From positions 744,001-808,000 of the forward strand of contig NZ_CP115483.1 in NCBI RefSeq assembly GCF_027627455.1: a stretch of 64,000 nt of DNA, read 5' to 3'. Below the pieces are notes generated by a model, which searched no databases, was not told the origin of the DNA, and worked only from the letters and a program-made list of their open reading frames with translations. Positions 8,103 through 16,944 of the stretch are shown here, one piece after another. Within the stretch, counting starts at the first letter, position 1. The number at the start of each line of letters is the position of its first letter. The DNA is from Sphingobacterium sp. SYP-B4668. GTDB taxonomy: Bacteria > Bacteroidota > Bacteroidia > Sphingobacteriales > Sphingobacteriaceae. The position numbers and the translations under genes are program-made.

Positions 8103-9422
8103 CTATTGGCTAAAAACTACATCTAAGCTTTCGAAAATTGCCTTCTTTGCTTTTTCAAGATCTTGTGCGGTGTGTGCGGCAGAGATAAAGCCAACTTCAT
8201 ACCCCGATGGACCAAAATAAACACCTCTATTTAACAATTCACGATGCATGATTTTGTATTTTTCCATCGACTTATGGTCGATTTGATCAGCGCGAGTGAT
8301 ATTCGTGTTTGGACTAAATGCAAACCAAAAGATCGATCCCACAAGTTGTATCTGCAGTTCATAGTTTTTAGATAGTACGTACTCGCGGATTTCAGAGATG
8401 AATTTTTCTGTAACCTGGGCGAGATTCTTGTAAAAATCGGGTTGCGACAATATGCCCAATGCTGCAATTCCTGCGGACATCGCTACCGGATTGCCCGACA
8501 ATGTACCTGCTTGGTATACATTCCCGTCCGGAGATATACAGGCCATGAGCTCTTTAGAACTTCCATATGCACCTACAGGCATTCCACCACCGATGATTTT
8601 TCCATAAGTAATAATATCAGGCTGAATATTGTAATGTGCTGCTGCACCTTCAAATCCAAGTCGGAAACCGGTAATGACCTCGTCAAATATTAAAAGTGTT
8701 CCATTTTCTTTTGTAATCTGACGAAGGAAATCGATGTATTCTTTAGACTGGATGAGTAGACCATTGTTAGCGGGTATGCCCTCAATTATAACGGCTGCAA
8801 TTTGATCTCTAAATTGACTGAACACGGTTTGCAGTGCCTCTGGGTCATTCAATGCAATGACGATAGTTTCTTCTGCAAAAGATTTGGGTACACCTGCTGA
8901 TGATGTTTCGCCAAAGGTTACCAAACCTGAGCCAGCTTTTACTAATAGTGAATCGGAGTGACCGTGATAGCACCCCTCGAATTTGATAATCTTATCTCTT
9001 TTGGTGTAGCCGCGAGCCAATCGAATTGCCGACATGACGGCTTCTGTACCTGAACTTACAAAACGAATTTTCTCCATGTAATTGTTATTGGACAGAATGA
9101 GGTCGGCAAGGTCATTTTCCAGTGCTGTTGGGGCTCCAAAACTCAATCCTTTCTCCAATTGACTGGCGACGGCGTTACGTACCTCAGCATTGTTATGTCC
9201 TAAAATAAGGGGTCCCCAGGAACAACAAAAATCAATGAATTCATTCCCGTCAGCATCCCATAAATGGGCTTTATCGCCACGCTCGATGAATAGAGGAGAT
9301 CCATATACGGATTTGAAAGCTCTTACTGGAGAATTGACCCCGCCGGGAAAATATTGTTTTGCTTTTTCAAATAGTTCTTTAGATTTTTCCCTTGAAATAT
9401 CAGGATAGAATGTGTTGCTCAT
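8103..9422 (-). CDS. hemL: Glutamate-1-semialdehyde 2,1-aminomutase
   Basis: A 439-residue PLP enzyme that converts glutamate-1-semialdehyde to 5-aminolevulinate, the second step of the C5 pathway. The motif GGVNSPVRAFKSV near the N-terminus is typical of HemL, and the PLP lysine is Lys275 in TYGKIIGGGMPVGAYG. Length is normal. It lies downstream of hemB on the same strand, but a terminator-like hairpin (9532-9560) separates them, so it may have its own promoter. Confidence 0.97.
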   Translation of the reverse strand: MSNTFYPDISREKSKELFEKAKQYFPGGVNSPVRAFKSVYGSPLFIERGDKAHLWDADGNEFIDFCCSWGPLILGHNNAEVRNAVASQLEKGLSFGAPTALENDLADLILSNNNYMEKIRFVSSGTEAVMSAIRLARGYTKRDKIIKFEGCYHGHSDSLLVKAGSGLVTFGETSSAGVPKSFAEETIVIALNDPEALQTVFSQFRDQIAAVIIEGIPANNGLLIQSKEYIDFLRQITKENGTLLIFDEVITGFRLGFEGAAAHYNIQPDIITYGKIIGGGMPVGAYGSSKELMACISPDGNVYQAGTLSGNPVAMSAGIAALGILSQPDFYKNLAQVTEKFISEIREYVLSKNYELQIQLVGSIFWFAFSPNTNITRADQIDHKSMEKYKIMHRELLNRGVYFGPSGYEVGFISAAHTAQDLEKAKKAIFESLDVVFSQ

Positions 9423-9524
9423 AGTTGTCGTTGTTATCGCTCCAAAATTATCTATTTATTTGCGAATAACCACTTTTGATTAGAACTATGAGGTTAGATT
9501 GACAATAAGAAGTTGATTGGACAT

Positions 9525-9560
9525 AAAATAAATATGCCCGAAACATGTGTTCGGGCATAT
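9525..9560 (-). terminator. Terminator after hemB
   Basis: A perfect 11-bp stem (ATATGCCCGAA 9532-9542 with TTCGGGCATAT 9550-9560) around a 7-nt loop, followed on the - strand by a T-rich stretch (TTATTTTAT). It separates hemB from hemL. Confidence 0.8.
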
Positions 9561-9563
9561 GGA

Positions 9564-10538
9564 TTATTTTAACCAACCTTTTTCCAGTACTTCTTTGGAA
9601 TGATAGGTTAGGATTGCAGTTGCCCCCGCTCTTCTGAAACTTAGCAATGTTTCCATTATGGAGCGTTCTTCATCTAACCAACCGTTTTGAGCAGCGGCCT
9701 TCAGCATCGCATACTCACCGCTCACATTATATGCTGCAATAGGTAAATCAAAGTTGTCTGCCAATAACTTGATGATATCCAAATAAGGGAGACCGGGCTT
9801 GACCATCAAGAAATCTGCGCCTTCTTCGGCATCTAGTTGTGCTTCAATCAGAGCTTCTCTTGAATTGGCGGGATTCATCTGGTAGGTTTTTTTATCACCA
9901 TGCTTTGGTGCCGACCCTAAAGCATCGCGGAATGGACCATAGAATGCGGAAGCATATTTGGCGGTATAGGACATTAGAGAGACCTCGGTAAAACCATTTT
10001 TATCAAGTATATTGCGAATGTATCCAATTCGACCATCCATCATATCTGATGGCGCGATAATATCTGCACCCGCCTGCGCATGAGCTAACGCCATTTTACC
10101 TAATACATCCAGGGTTTCATCGTTCAATATCCTGCCACTTTCAACGATTCCGTCGTGTCCATCGCTACTGTAGGGGTCCATCGCGACATCTGTCACTACG
10201 CACGCCTCTGGAAAATTTTTCTTTACTTCTTCGATGGCACGCGTGTATAGATTTCCGCTTCGGTAACTTTCGGTTGCATACTTATCCTTTAAGGCTTCTT
10301 CTATATTAGGGAAGAGATCAAAAGATTTTAAGCCTAGAGCTAAGCAACTTTCGACTTCACGTAAAAGATTATCAATCGAATATCGATAGATGCCAGGCAT
10401 CGAAGAAACTTCAGTTTTCTGGTTTTTCCCCTCTACTATAAATAAAGGAAAGATTAAATTAGACGCGTCTAAACGTGTCTCTTGAATCATGTCGCGAATC
10501 ACGGCAGATTTACGATTTCTTCTAGGACGTTGTAACAT
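9564..10538 (-). CDS. hemB: Delta-aminolevulinic acid dehydratase (porphobilinogen synthase)
   Basis: A 324-residue enzyme condensing two 5-aminolevulinate molecules to porphobilinogen. The two active-site lysines are Lys194 (SYTAKYASAFYGPFRDA) and Lys247 (FLMVKPGLPYLDII). The metal-site segment reads DVAMDPYSSDGHDG (residues 117-130) without the Cys ligands of zinc enzymes, which suggests the Mg-dependent or zinc-independent class. It follows the hemC-hemD fusion gene by 77 nt on the same strand, in pathway order. Confidence 0.97.
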   Translation of the reverse strand: MLQRPRRNRKSAVIRDMIQETRLDASNLIFPLFIVEGKNQKTEVSSMPGIYRYSIDNLLREVESCLALGLKSFDLFPNIEEALKDKYATESYRSGNLYTRAIEEVKKNFPEACVVTDVAMDPYSSDGHDGIVESGRILNDETLDVLGKMALAHAQAGADIIAPSDMMDGRIGYIRNILDKNGFTEVSLMSYTAKYASAFYGPFRDALGSAPKHGDKKTYQMNPANSREALIEAQLDAEEGADFLMVKPGLPYLDIIKLLADNFDLPIAAYNVSGEYAMLKAAAQNGWLDEERSIMETLLSFRRAGATAILTYHSKEVLEKGWLK

Positions 10539-10615
10539 GTTGTTTTGATATTAGATAAGGGCGTATAAATGGGAGCAATCCCTTTTACACTACCTTTTAA
10601 TTGCTTTTTTGAATG

Positions 10616-12202
10616 TTAGTACTTCAATCCGAACACCGCCTCTGCAAGGCCTATTTCATCTGGAGAATAAGGAGTGACGTAGGGTAACCCCATTTCCTCA
10701 ATCTTGGCACCGGTTGACTTTCCTATTGATATGATTTGTTGCCCAGGTTCGATGAGGTTATCATTGAAATAAGCCTCTACATTGCTTGGGCTAGTAAAGA
10801 TCAGGACATCGGCAGCAGAGGCTGCTACGTCTTCTTCCAGTACTGTCTCGTAAACAGGCATGTCGATTATTTTCGTGCCTGCGGTCATCGCTTTTTGAAT
10901 GGTTTCTAACGAACCTTTAGCTCTAGGAAACAATACGGTCTGTCCATCGGCAATCTTTGCAAATTCGTGGCCGATTTCATCGGTATGTATACCGAAGTCA
11001 TCACCTGAAAAATCTGCTATACGATCATACTTGCGTAAAGCTTCTTCAGAGCCTCTGCCTACGACACCTATTTTAGTGTGTTTGCGGAGTTGGGGCTCCA
11101 AAGCAAAGAAATGATCAATTCCATTCTTGCTAGCAAAGAATACCCAGTCTACATGTTTAAGGATGAATGGGTCTAATTTGTTGATAACAGGATATATTCG
11201 TATTAATGAACGAGCGTCGATGACGATATTATGTTTGGCCAATGCACGGGCAAAATAGGTGTTTTCATCAATATCCCTAGAAATGAATACTGACCCTGGA
11301 AGTTTTCGGTCTTTAGCAAATTTCGCAAAAATCTCTTCGGCCATTCCATCAGTTGTATCCCTTTGGATATACAGACGGTCAGGGAATTCATCGCTGGTAT
11401 CGGCTACTGATGTCCAAGCTTCATACTTGTTGTCAACTTTGCGGCAATAGCAGCCTAGAGGGGCGTGACAGCCAGCATCAAATAGATTAAGTACTTTTCT
11501 TTCAACTGCTATGACCTCTGCTACAGCAGCATCATGGATTGCTTGCAATGTTTGGAAGAGCTCTTGGTCGTTTTCTCGGATTTGAATTGCCAATACTCCT
11601 TGAGCTGGTGCTGGAATGATTTCTACTGGTGGAATCTCTTCTACATGAAATTCTGAAAGATCCATTTCAATGCGCTCTATGCCCGCTTTTGCTAATACAA
11701 TCGCATCATAGTTCTCATCTCTCAACTTTTGAATACGTGTTTGAAGATTGCCTCTCAAGTCGTCAAACTCTAAATCTGGACGTAGAGAGAGCAATTGAGC
11801 TTTTCTTCGGTTGGAGGAAGTGCCTACCGTAGCGTTATGTTTTAAGGACAGACGCTTTTTGATATCAACACAGTCTTTTAGTACAATTAATAGTTCGGCA
11901 GGATTTTCGCGCTCGGACACTGCTGCTATAATTAACCCAGGAGGATTTACAGTAGGGAGGTCTTTATGTGAATGAACAGCGAGGTCAATGGTTCCGGAAA
12001 GCAATTCTTCCTCTAACTCTTTTGTGAAGAATCCCTTTCCTTCTAATTTGTCAAGTCTCAGGTGTTGTATGATATCACCTTGGGTTTTGATTACTTTTAA
12101 GTCGGCTTCGATGCCTACGTCGGCAAGTCTATCTTTGATATGGTTAGCTTGCCACATTGCAAGAGCGCTTCCGCGGGTTCCAATGATTAATTTTCTGTTC
12201 AC
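10616..12202 (-). CDS. hemC: HemC-HemD fusion: hydroxymethylbilane synthase plus uroporphyrinogen-III synthase
   Basis: A 528-residue protein, too long for HemC alone (about 310). Residues 1-300 are hydroxymethylbilane synthase: GTRGSALAMWQ at the start and the dipyrromethane-attachment Cys245 in DAGCHAPLGCYC. Residues from about 305 (LPGSVFISRDID) to 528 form a HemD-type domain with two Rossmann-like halves and the late motif VLIFTSPSNVEAYF. It would carry porphobilinogen to uroporphyrinogen III in one chain. The start is GTG: an in-frame TAG lies two codons upstream and no closer ATG fits. It lies between hemA and hemB. Confidence 0.93.
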   Translation of the reverse strand: MNRKLIIGTRGSALAMWQANHIKDRLADVGIEADLKVIKTQGDIIQHLRLDKLEGKGFFTKELEEELLSGTIDLAVHSHKDLPTVNPPGLIIAAVSERENPAELLIVLKDCVDIKKRLSLKHNATVGTSSNRRKAQLLSLRPDLEFDDLRGNLQTRIQKLRDENYDAIVLAKAGIERIEMDLSEFHVEEIPPVEIIPAPAQGVLAIQIRENDQELFQTLQAIHDAAVAEVIAVERKVLNLFDAGCHAPLGCYCRKVDNKYEAWTSVADTSDEFPDRLYIQRDTTDGMAEEIFAKFAKDRKLPGSVFISRDIDENTYFARALAKHNIVIDARSLIRIYPVINKLDPFILKHVDWVFFASKNGIDHFFALEPQLRKHTKIGVVGRGSEEALRKYDRIADFSGDDFGIHTDEIGHEFAKIADGQTVLFPRAKGSLETIQKAMTAGTKIIDMPVYETVLEEDVAASAADVLIFTSPSNVEAYFNDNLIEPGQQIISIGKSTGAKIEEMGLPYVTPYSPDEIGLAEAVFGLKY

Positions 12203-12319
12203 GTTATACTATATTAAATAGATTAGAATATGATAGCGCAAATTTAGCCAAATAGATGTACAATGCCGACATAGCACTGTCAGAATATATCGATTTTTAA
12301 GAAAAAGGAATATGCAAAT

Positions 12320-13561
12320 CTAGTTGTTGTCGATATCTGTAGATTTTACCAAGATTTCTTTGGCCATGACCATGGGGACTTTTATGTATTTTTTCTCCAT
12401 GTAACTGATGACCTTCTCCAAAACCTCTCTTGCTTGTGGGTCAAGCTTATTCAAGTCTTGTGCAAATACTTCATTCATTGCGAAGGATTTAATTTCCTTG
12501 ATTTTTTCAGGAACTTGACGCATTGCTATTTCTACGCGTCGCTGTTTTACAATGGGGAGGAACTCTTCTATGTTTTGTTTGATGATGAGTTCTGCACTGG
12601 AAAGTTCATCATAACGCTCCTGTATATTCTTCTCAGCAATTGCCTGTAGGCTACTGACCTCGATATAATGTATTGGATATTTGGCAATGACCGCTGCGTC
12701 GATGTCATTCGGAATGGCTAGGTCGACAATTATTTTCTTGTCTGTCTCCCCGTTTAACAAAGATTGATACATCTCTTCATTGACAATCGAATCAGGGGCA
12801 CCAGTACAAGTAATCAATATGTCAAACCCATTTTTGTAATCTTTCAAAGCACTCAATGGATAGATAGGTGCATCAAGTTCAGCGGCAAGTACTTTTGCAT
12901 TTTCAACTGTACGGTTGAAGATAACAAAGTTTGTAAATTTATGCTTTTGTAGGTATTTCGCAAGATTCTGATTGGTCTCTCCTGAGCCTATGACCAAAAT
13001 TCTTGGGTTTTTGCTTAATTTTAACTCTCTGAGTTTACGATAAGCAAGTGATACGACCGAAATAGGGTTTCTAGATATTTTAGTATAGGTGTAGACCTCT
13101 TTAGCGGTCTTAATCAGGCGATCCATCATCAATCTTAGAAAGTCTCCTGTAAAACCAGCTTCTTTGCACTTTTCGTATGCACGTCGTACTTGCGCAAGTA
13201 TTTCTTTTTCGCCAACTACTAAGCTCTCTAGTGAACAGGACATACGTAAAAGATGGTTGAGCGCATCTAGACCTTCATAACGATTGACCTGTCCAAGGTA
13301 GCATTGAAGACGTTCTTGAGGGACACAAAAGTTTAGTTTCTCCATAAACTTTGCCACAAAGTCGTCACTTAATTCATAGGCTCCATAAAAGACAAACTCG
13401 ACACGATTGCATGTGCCGATATAGAAAATCTCAGGAATATCAAGACTATGTTTTAAGTTGACCAATCTGCTCTCTAGCTCTTCATTACAAATGACTAGAT
13501 TGCCAAGGTCTTTAAGCTCGACATGCTTATGTGTAAATGCTATAACTTTTAAATTCTTCAA
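12320..13561 (-). CDS. hemA: Glutamyl-tRNA reductase
   Basis: A 413-residue NADPH-dependent enzyme that reduces glutamyl-tRNA to glutamate-1-semialdehyde, the entry step of the C5 pathway. The catalytic Cys51 lies in IGTCNRVEF and the signature SLESLVVGEKEILAQVRRAY near residue 110. A GSGETNQNLA nucleotide-binding segment follows. The start is probably TTG, giving MKNLKVIAFTHK, because no in-frame ATG lies between it and the upstream stop. It is the promoter-proximal hem gene. A TTG-N23-TACATTTG promoter ends about 34 nt upstream. Confidence 0.96.
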   Translation of the reverse strand: MKNLKVIAFTHKHVELKDLGNLVICNEELESRLVNLKHSLDIPEIFYIGTCNRVEFVFYGAYELSDDFVAKFMEKLNFCVPQERLQCYLGQVNRYEGLDALNHLLRMSCSLESLVVGEKEILAQVRRAYEKCKEAGFTGDFLRLMMDRLIKTAKEVYTYTKISRNPISVVSLAYRKLRELKLSKNPRILVIGSGETNQNLAKYLQKHKFTNFVIFNRTVENAKVLAAELDAPIYPLSALKDYKNGFDILITCTGAPDSIVNEEMYQSLLNGETDKKIIVDLAIPNDIDAAVIAKYPIHYIEVSSLQAIAEKNIQERYDELSSAELIIKQNIEEFLPIVKQRRVEIAMRQVPEKIKEIKSFAMNEVFAQDLNKLDPQAREVLEKVISYMEKKYIKVPMVMAKEILVKSTDIDNN

Positions 13562-13921
13562 AGCTAAATCTTGTTGCTCACTATATTAGTTGTGCAAATG
13601 TAGGTTAAAGCGGCATGTGTTCTGTCAAAAATCTGTCATACACAAGAATTTAGAACGATTATAAATAATGTTAAATTATTGTTAATTATCTGTTTTTCAA
13701 AAAATTACATTTGTTGTTTACAAAAAATAGTGACCATTATCATTTTTTGTCAATTTTAAAAGACTTGAGATATTGTATAAAATGATAAAGACTACAGTGG
13801 TTGTAGGGTAGTTTGTAAGGTTGTTATATAGGGTCACCTATGAACCCACTTTTCATTTTTTTTACATGAAGATATAGGCAACTATAGTTACTTTTGATGG
13901 ATTTATAAATAATTTGAGAGT
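13562..13921. other. Divergent intergenic region, hemA / membrane protein gene
   Basis: 360 nt, AT-rich. It holds the hemA promoter at its left end, an imperfect inverted repeat around 13666-13690 (AATAAT-GTTAA-ATTATT) and the presumed, unrecognised promoter of the + strand gene at 13922. No gene or RNA was recognised. Confidence 0.6.
13595..13629 (-). promoter_or_regulatory. hemA promoter
   Basis: On the - strand TTTG (plus 13626-13629) and TACATTTG (plus 13595-13602) are separated by 23 nt, the same -7 octamer and spacing as the arginine promoter at 3507-3540. Transcription would start about 25-30 nt before the TTG start codon of hemA. Confidence 0.65.
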
Positions 13922-14332
13922 ATGTTGATTGTTCGTAAAAAGTTTGTTTTGGTGGGATTATTCCTATGTTTGATTTCCGGAATATTACCGATGTTAAAGG
14001 TTCCTATAAAGGGCAATTGGAATCTATATCAAACCGATGAGGCTTTATTCTTTATCACCTATATCATTGTTGGTATAACTGGCCTATTATTCTTTGTTAG
14101 GCAACTAGGGTTTTATAGATTAATGGCAAGAGTTACTGCCGTGTGGTATCTAATTAGTGTTTCTGCAGTTTTTTTTAAGATTAACAACTATTTTGGATGG
14201 AAGTTTGCGGACGGTATACTTTCTAAATCTATACATATGCGATGGGGATGGATCGTATACCTTCTAGGAGTTCTGTGTTTGCTCCTTAGTACTTGGCAAC
14301 CTCGTAAGGTGAGAGAAGGTGCTGAAGAATAG
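13922..14332 (+). CDS. Four-TM membrane protein, function unknown
   Basis: A 136-residue hydrophobic protein with about four membrane segments (roughly 8-24, 40-60, 69-88 and 108-124) and a short charged tail (PRKVREGAEE). No motif suggests an activity. It resembles the small DUF4293-like membrane proteins of Bacteroidota in size and topology, but I cannot confirm that. It is monocistronic and convergent with the DUF2027 gene, and its stop codon lies inside the shared terminator stem. Confidence 0.6.
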   Translation: MLIVRKKFVLVGLFLCLISGILPMLKVPIKGNWNLYQTDEALFFITYIIVGITGLLFFVRQLGFYRLMARVTAVWYLISVSAVFFKINNYFGWKFADGILSKSIHMRWGWIVYLLGVLCLLLSTWQPRKVREGAEE

Positions 14333-14368
14333 AAAATAGGGCGGAGTTACCAGCCCTATTTTCTATTC
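14327..14368. terminator. Bidirectional terminator spanning both stop codons
   Basis: A perfect 16-bp stem, GAATAGAAAATAGGGC (14327-14342) with GCCCTATTTTCTATTC (14353-14368), and a 10-nt loop. The stop codons of both convergent genes (14330-14332 and 14356-14358) are inside the stem. Confidence 0.85.
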
Positions 14369-15003
14369 GGTCTATTCGAAATAAAGTGTGATTTCAATTT
14401 GTCAAGACCAATTTCCTCTTTATTGTCCAATTCATAATACCATATTTTTTCACCCAAAGTGGTATTGAGATGTTTGGTCTCTGTCAGGTCTATAGGACGG
14501 ACACGTTGCTCTCTATCCAATAGTTCATTTGCCTTATGGAGTGATGATCGATGTCTAAGGATTTGAAAGTGAAAGATGGGCCAGTTTCCTACATTACTGA
14601 AATTGGCGGAAAAGAAAGCAGAAGCACTGTGCTTGTCTACTTTTTCTGCGAATATTCCCTTTACTTTGTTGTTGTGGACTTCGGAGATACTGACCAGTAG
14701 TTCGTAAGAAGTCATATTGATGATATGTAGCTTTGCTAAGCCTTCTTTTTGATCGCCCGAGATTCCTAATAATATGCCGTTTTCTATAAATTGTGTCGGT
14801 TCCACAATCGTTTTCACTTCTTCTTGTTCATCATCTTCGCGTTGCATGTTGCCATGCACTAAGGTGACTTTATTGCTGAGTACGGGGATTTCAAATCCTG
14901 TATCATCTGTCACACCGATGATATCATTGTGTTGAAAAGATGTGATGTGGCCTTCGATTGGTTCGTCGACGAATCTGACCAAGTCTCCTATTTTAAATTT
15001 CAT
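14356..15003 (-). CDS. DUF2027-type protein without C-terminal Smr domain
   Basis: A 215-residue protein from the ATG at 15001-15003 (an in-frame TTG 12 codons upstream is less likely). The start MKFKIGDLVRFVDEP, the middle GIFAEKVDKHSASAFFS and the sequence FHFQILRHRSS resemble the DUF2027 domain of Bacteroidota proteins. Those usually end in a Smr/MutS2 nuclease-like domain, which is absent here: the chain ends soon after YYELDNKEEIGLDKLKSHF. An acidic linker (EDDEQEEVK) lies near residue 62. Its function is unknown. Confidence 0.65.
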   Translation of the reverse strand: MKFKIGDLVRFVDEPIEGHITSFQHNDIIGVTDDTGFEIPVLSNKVTLVHGNMQREDDEQEEVKTIVEPTQFIENGILLGISGDQKEGLAKLHIINMTSYELLVSISEVHNNKVKGIFAEKVDKHSASAFFSANFSNVGNWPIFHFQILRHRSSLHKANELLDREQRVRPIDLTETKHLNTTLGEKIWYYELDNKEEIGLDKLKSHFISNRPNRK

Positions 15004-15196
15004 CTCGTTATTTTTTAATTCATTATTATCTGTTTCCAAAGATATCCATACAGCCTTTAACGTTTTTAAATGCTGATGAGAGCTGGATGGGGTGATATTT
15101 GATTTTTGGTATCAAAATCATTTATTTTTCAGTTTCATCTGTATCTACTTTAAAGTAATTTGGCCTCTGTTCCACTTGCCAAAGATAGTTTTCCTC

Positions 15197-16285
15197 CTAC
15201 TTCAGTTGAAAGTCAATTACATGTAATAACATTTCCAAATCCCTTGGGTCGTTATACAGGTGGAATCCTATTCGGATGCCATTACCTCGAGGAAAGCACT
15301 TAATACCATTGTCCATTAACGTTGAGAAATGATGCGGTTCAATTTGTAGATTGAAGATATTGCTGGATACTTGCCTTTTGCTGATTATGGTGGATAAGAT
15401 ACCTCGGGCCTCAAATTCTGCTTTTGCTGCAGCTGTCAATTCTTTTGTAAAAGCAGATGTGCGTTCTATAGTAAGCTTCTCTAGAAAATGTAAGGATTGC
15501 TGGAGCGTGCCTTGTGCTAAAGTGTCTACATGACCTGGTTCAAAGTATAATTGAAGTATCGTTTTCCCTTCCCACATTTTTTCAAAAGTTGGTGTTTGCT
15601 GTTGAGCTTCCCTATATAAATAGTTCCTGGTTTTTTCATTGAGGATGAAGAAGCCATTTCCAAAACCCGACATCAACCACTTGTATCCACTGCATCCTAT
15701 GGCATCGAAACCCGAAGTGTCAAAATGGAAAGCTTCGGTACCTAAAAATTGCGTGCCATCTCCAATAATCATCATATCGGGGTAGCGGTGCTTTAGTTCT
15801 TGGACAAACGACAGATCTATTTTTATGCCCGAAATATATTGGACGATACTTAGGATAAATACATCTGGTTTGTAATGTCCGATGGCTTCTATTACGTTTT
15901 GTTCCAAATTTTCATTGACTTCAACAAACGTATGGTCGAAATCTCGGCTTATTACTGGGAAATTTACTGACGGATAGTCATCGGCTAATAGCAGTATACG
16001 AGCATCTTTTGGAAGACCATTCAATAAGACATTAAATCCAATTGAAAAGTTAGGTGTACAAAAGATATTAAGGGAAGTAGTTCCAAAAAAACGTGCAATA
16101 GATTGCTTTACTTGATTTATAAATGCGCCCTGTTGTTCTCGCAAGTCGGTAGCAGTTTCGAAAAATGCGATATCCCGTTCTGCTCGCCACTGTTTTATTT
16201 CTGAAGGAATCAATCCAGAGCCTGGCGTAGAAAGATAAGCGATATCTTCAGGGATATCAAAGTAGGTTTTATAAGATGATTGCAT
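15197..16285 (-). CDS. Class V aminotransferase (PLP-dependent, cysteine desulfurase-like fold)
   Basis: A 362-residue fold-type I PLP enzyme. The PLP lysine is Lys202 in GCSGYKWLMSGFG, preceded by the GDGTQFLG segment that provides the cofactor Asp. The C-terminal part (RGNGIRIGFHLYNDPRDLEMLL) is typical of class V enzymes. Lack of a conserved Cys loop argues against a true cysteine desulfurase, so the substrate is unknown. It starts 3 nt downstream of the aat stop, suggesting co-transcription in an rbfA-aat-aminotransferase unit. Confidence 0.85.
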   Translation of the reverse strand: MQSSYKTYFDIPEDIAYLSTPGSGLIPSEIKQWRAERDIAFFETATDLREQQGAFINQVKQSIARFFGTTSLNIFCTPNFSIGFNVLLNGLPKDARILLLADDYPSVNFPVISRDFDHTFVEVNENLEQNVIEAIGHYKPDVFILSIVQYISGIKIDLSFVQELKHRYPDMMIIGDGTQFLGTEAFHFDTSGFDAIGCSGYKWLMSGFGNGFFILNEKTRNYLYREAQQQTPTFEKMWEGKTILQLYFEPGHVDTLAQGTLQQSLHFLEKLTIERTSAFTKELTAAAKAEFEARGILSTIISKRQVSSNIFNLQIEPHHFSTLMDNGIKCFPRGNGIRIGFHLYNDPRDLEMLLHVIDFQLK

Positions 16286-16288
16286 GCG

Positions 16289-16924
16289 TTAAATATTAAG
16301 CATCTCTAAATAATCTTCCTGTGAAATCATCTCGCCACCCATAGAGGCAAGGTGATCCGTATGGAATTGACAATCTACAAATTTGAGATTAAAAAAATGG
16401 AATAAATCTATCAATGCTATTTTCGAAGCATTTGAGGTTTCTGAAAACATGCTCTCGCCACAAAATATTCCGGTTGTTGCCATGACGCCATACAATCCAC
16501 CTACAAGGTTTTTTCCTTCCCATACCTCTATAGAGTGTGCATATCCACAATTATATAGCGTGATGTAAGCTTGGATCATGTCATGTGTAATCCACGTGCC
16601 CTCTTGGTCTTTTCTACTGATTTGGGCACATCGTTGAATGACTGTGGCAAATGACTGGTTACAAGTGGTCGTATAGATGCCTTTCCTAATGGTTTGTCGC
16701 ATACTCTTGCTGACTCGTAGACGCTCTGGAAAGATGACAAAACGATTATGGGGAGCGTACCATAATATAGGGGAATCATCACTAAACCATGGAAATATGC
16801 CATTTTCGTATGCAAGTATCAATCTTTCTGTTGAAAGATCTCCTCCGATTGCTAGTAGCCCATCGTCATCAGCATAGCTGGGATGAGGGAATGTAAGCTC
16901 GTTTTTGTCTAGTTGAAAAATCAT
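16289..16924 (-). CDS. aat: Leucyl/phenylalanyl-tRNA--protein transferase
   Basis: A 211-residue enzyme that adds Leu or Phe to N-terminal Arg or Lys of proteins and so marks them for the ClpS/ClpAP N-degron pathway. The start FPHPSYADDDGLLAIGGDLS, the block GIFPWFSDDSPILWYAPHNR and the signature GGLYGVMATTGIFCGESMFS are diagnostic. Length is normal. It follows rbfA by 20 nt. Confidence 0.96.
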   Translation of the reverse strand: MIFQLDKNELTFPHPSYADDDGLLAIGGDLSTERLILAYENGIFPWFSDDSPILWYAPHNRFVIFPERLRVSKSMRQTIRKGIYTTTCNQSFATVIQRCAQISRKDQEGTWITHDMIQAYITLYNCGYAHSIEVWEGKNLVGGLYGVMATTGIFCGESMFSETSNASKIALIDLFHFFNLKFVDCQFHTDHLASMGGEMISQEDYLEMLNI

Positions 16925-16944
16925 GACATTAAAAAACCAGATTG

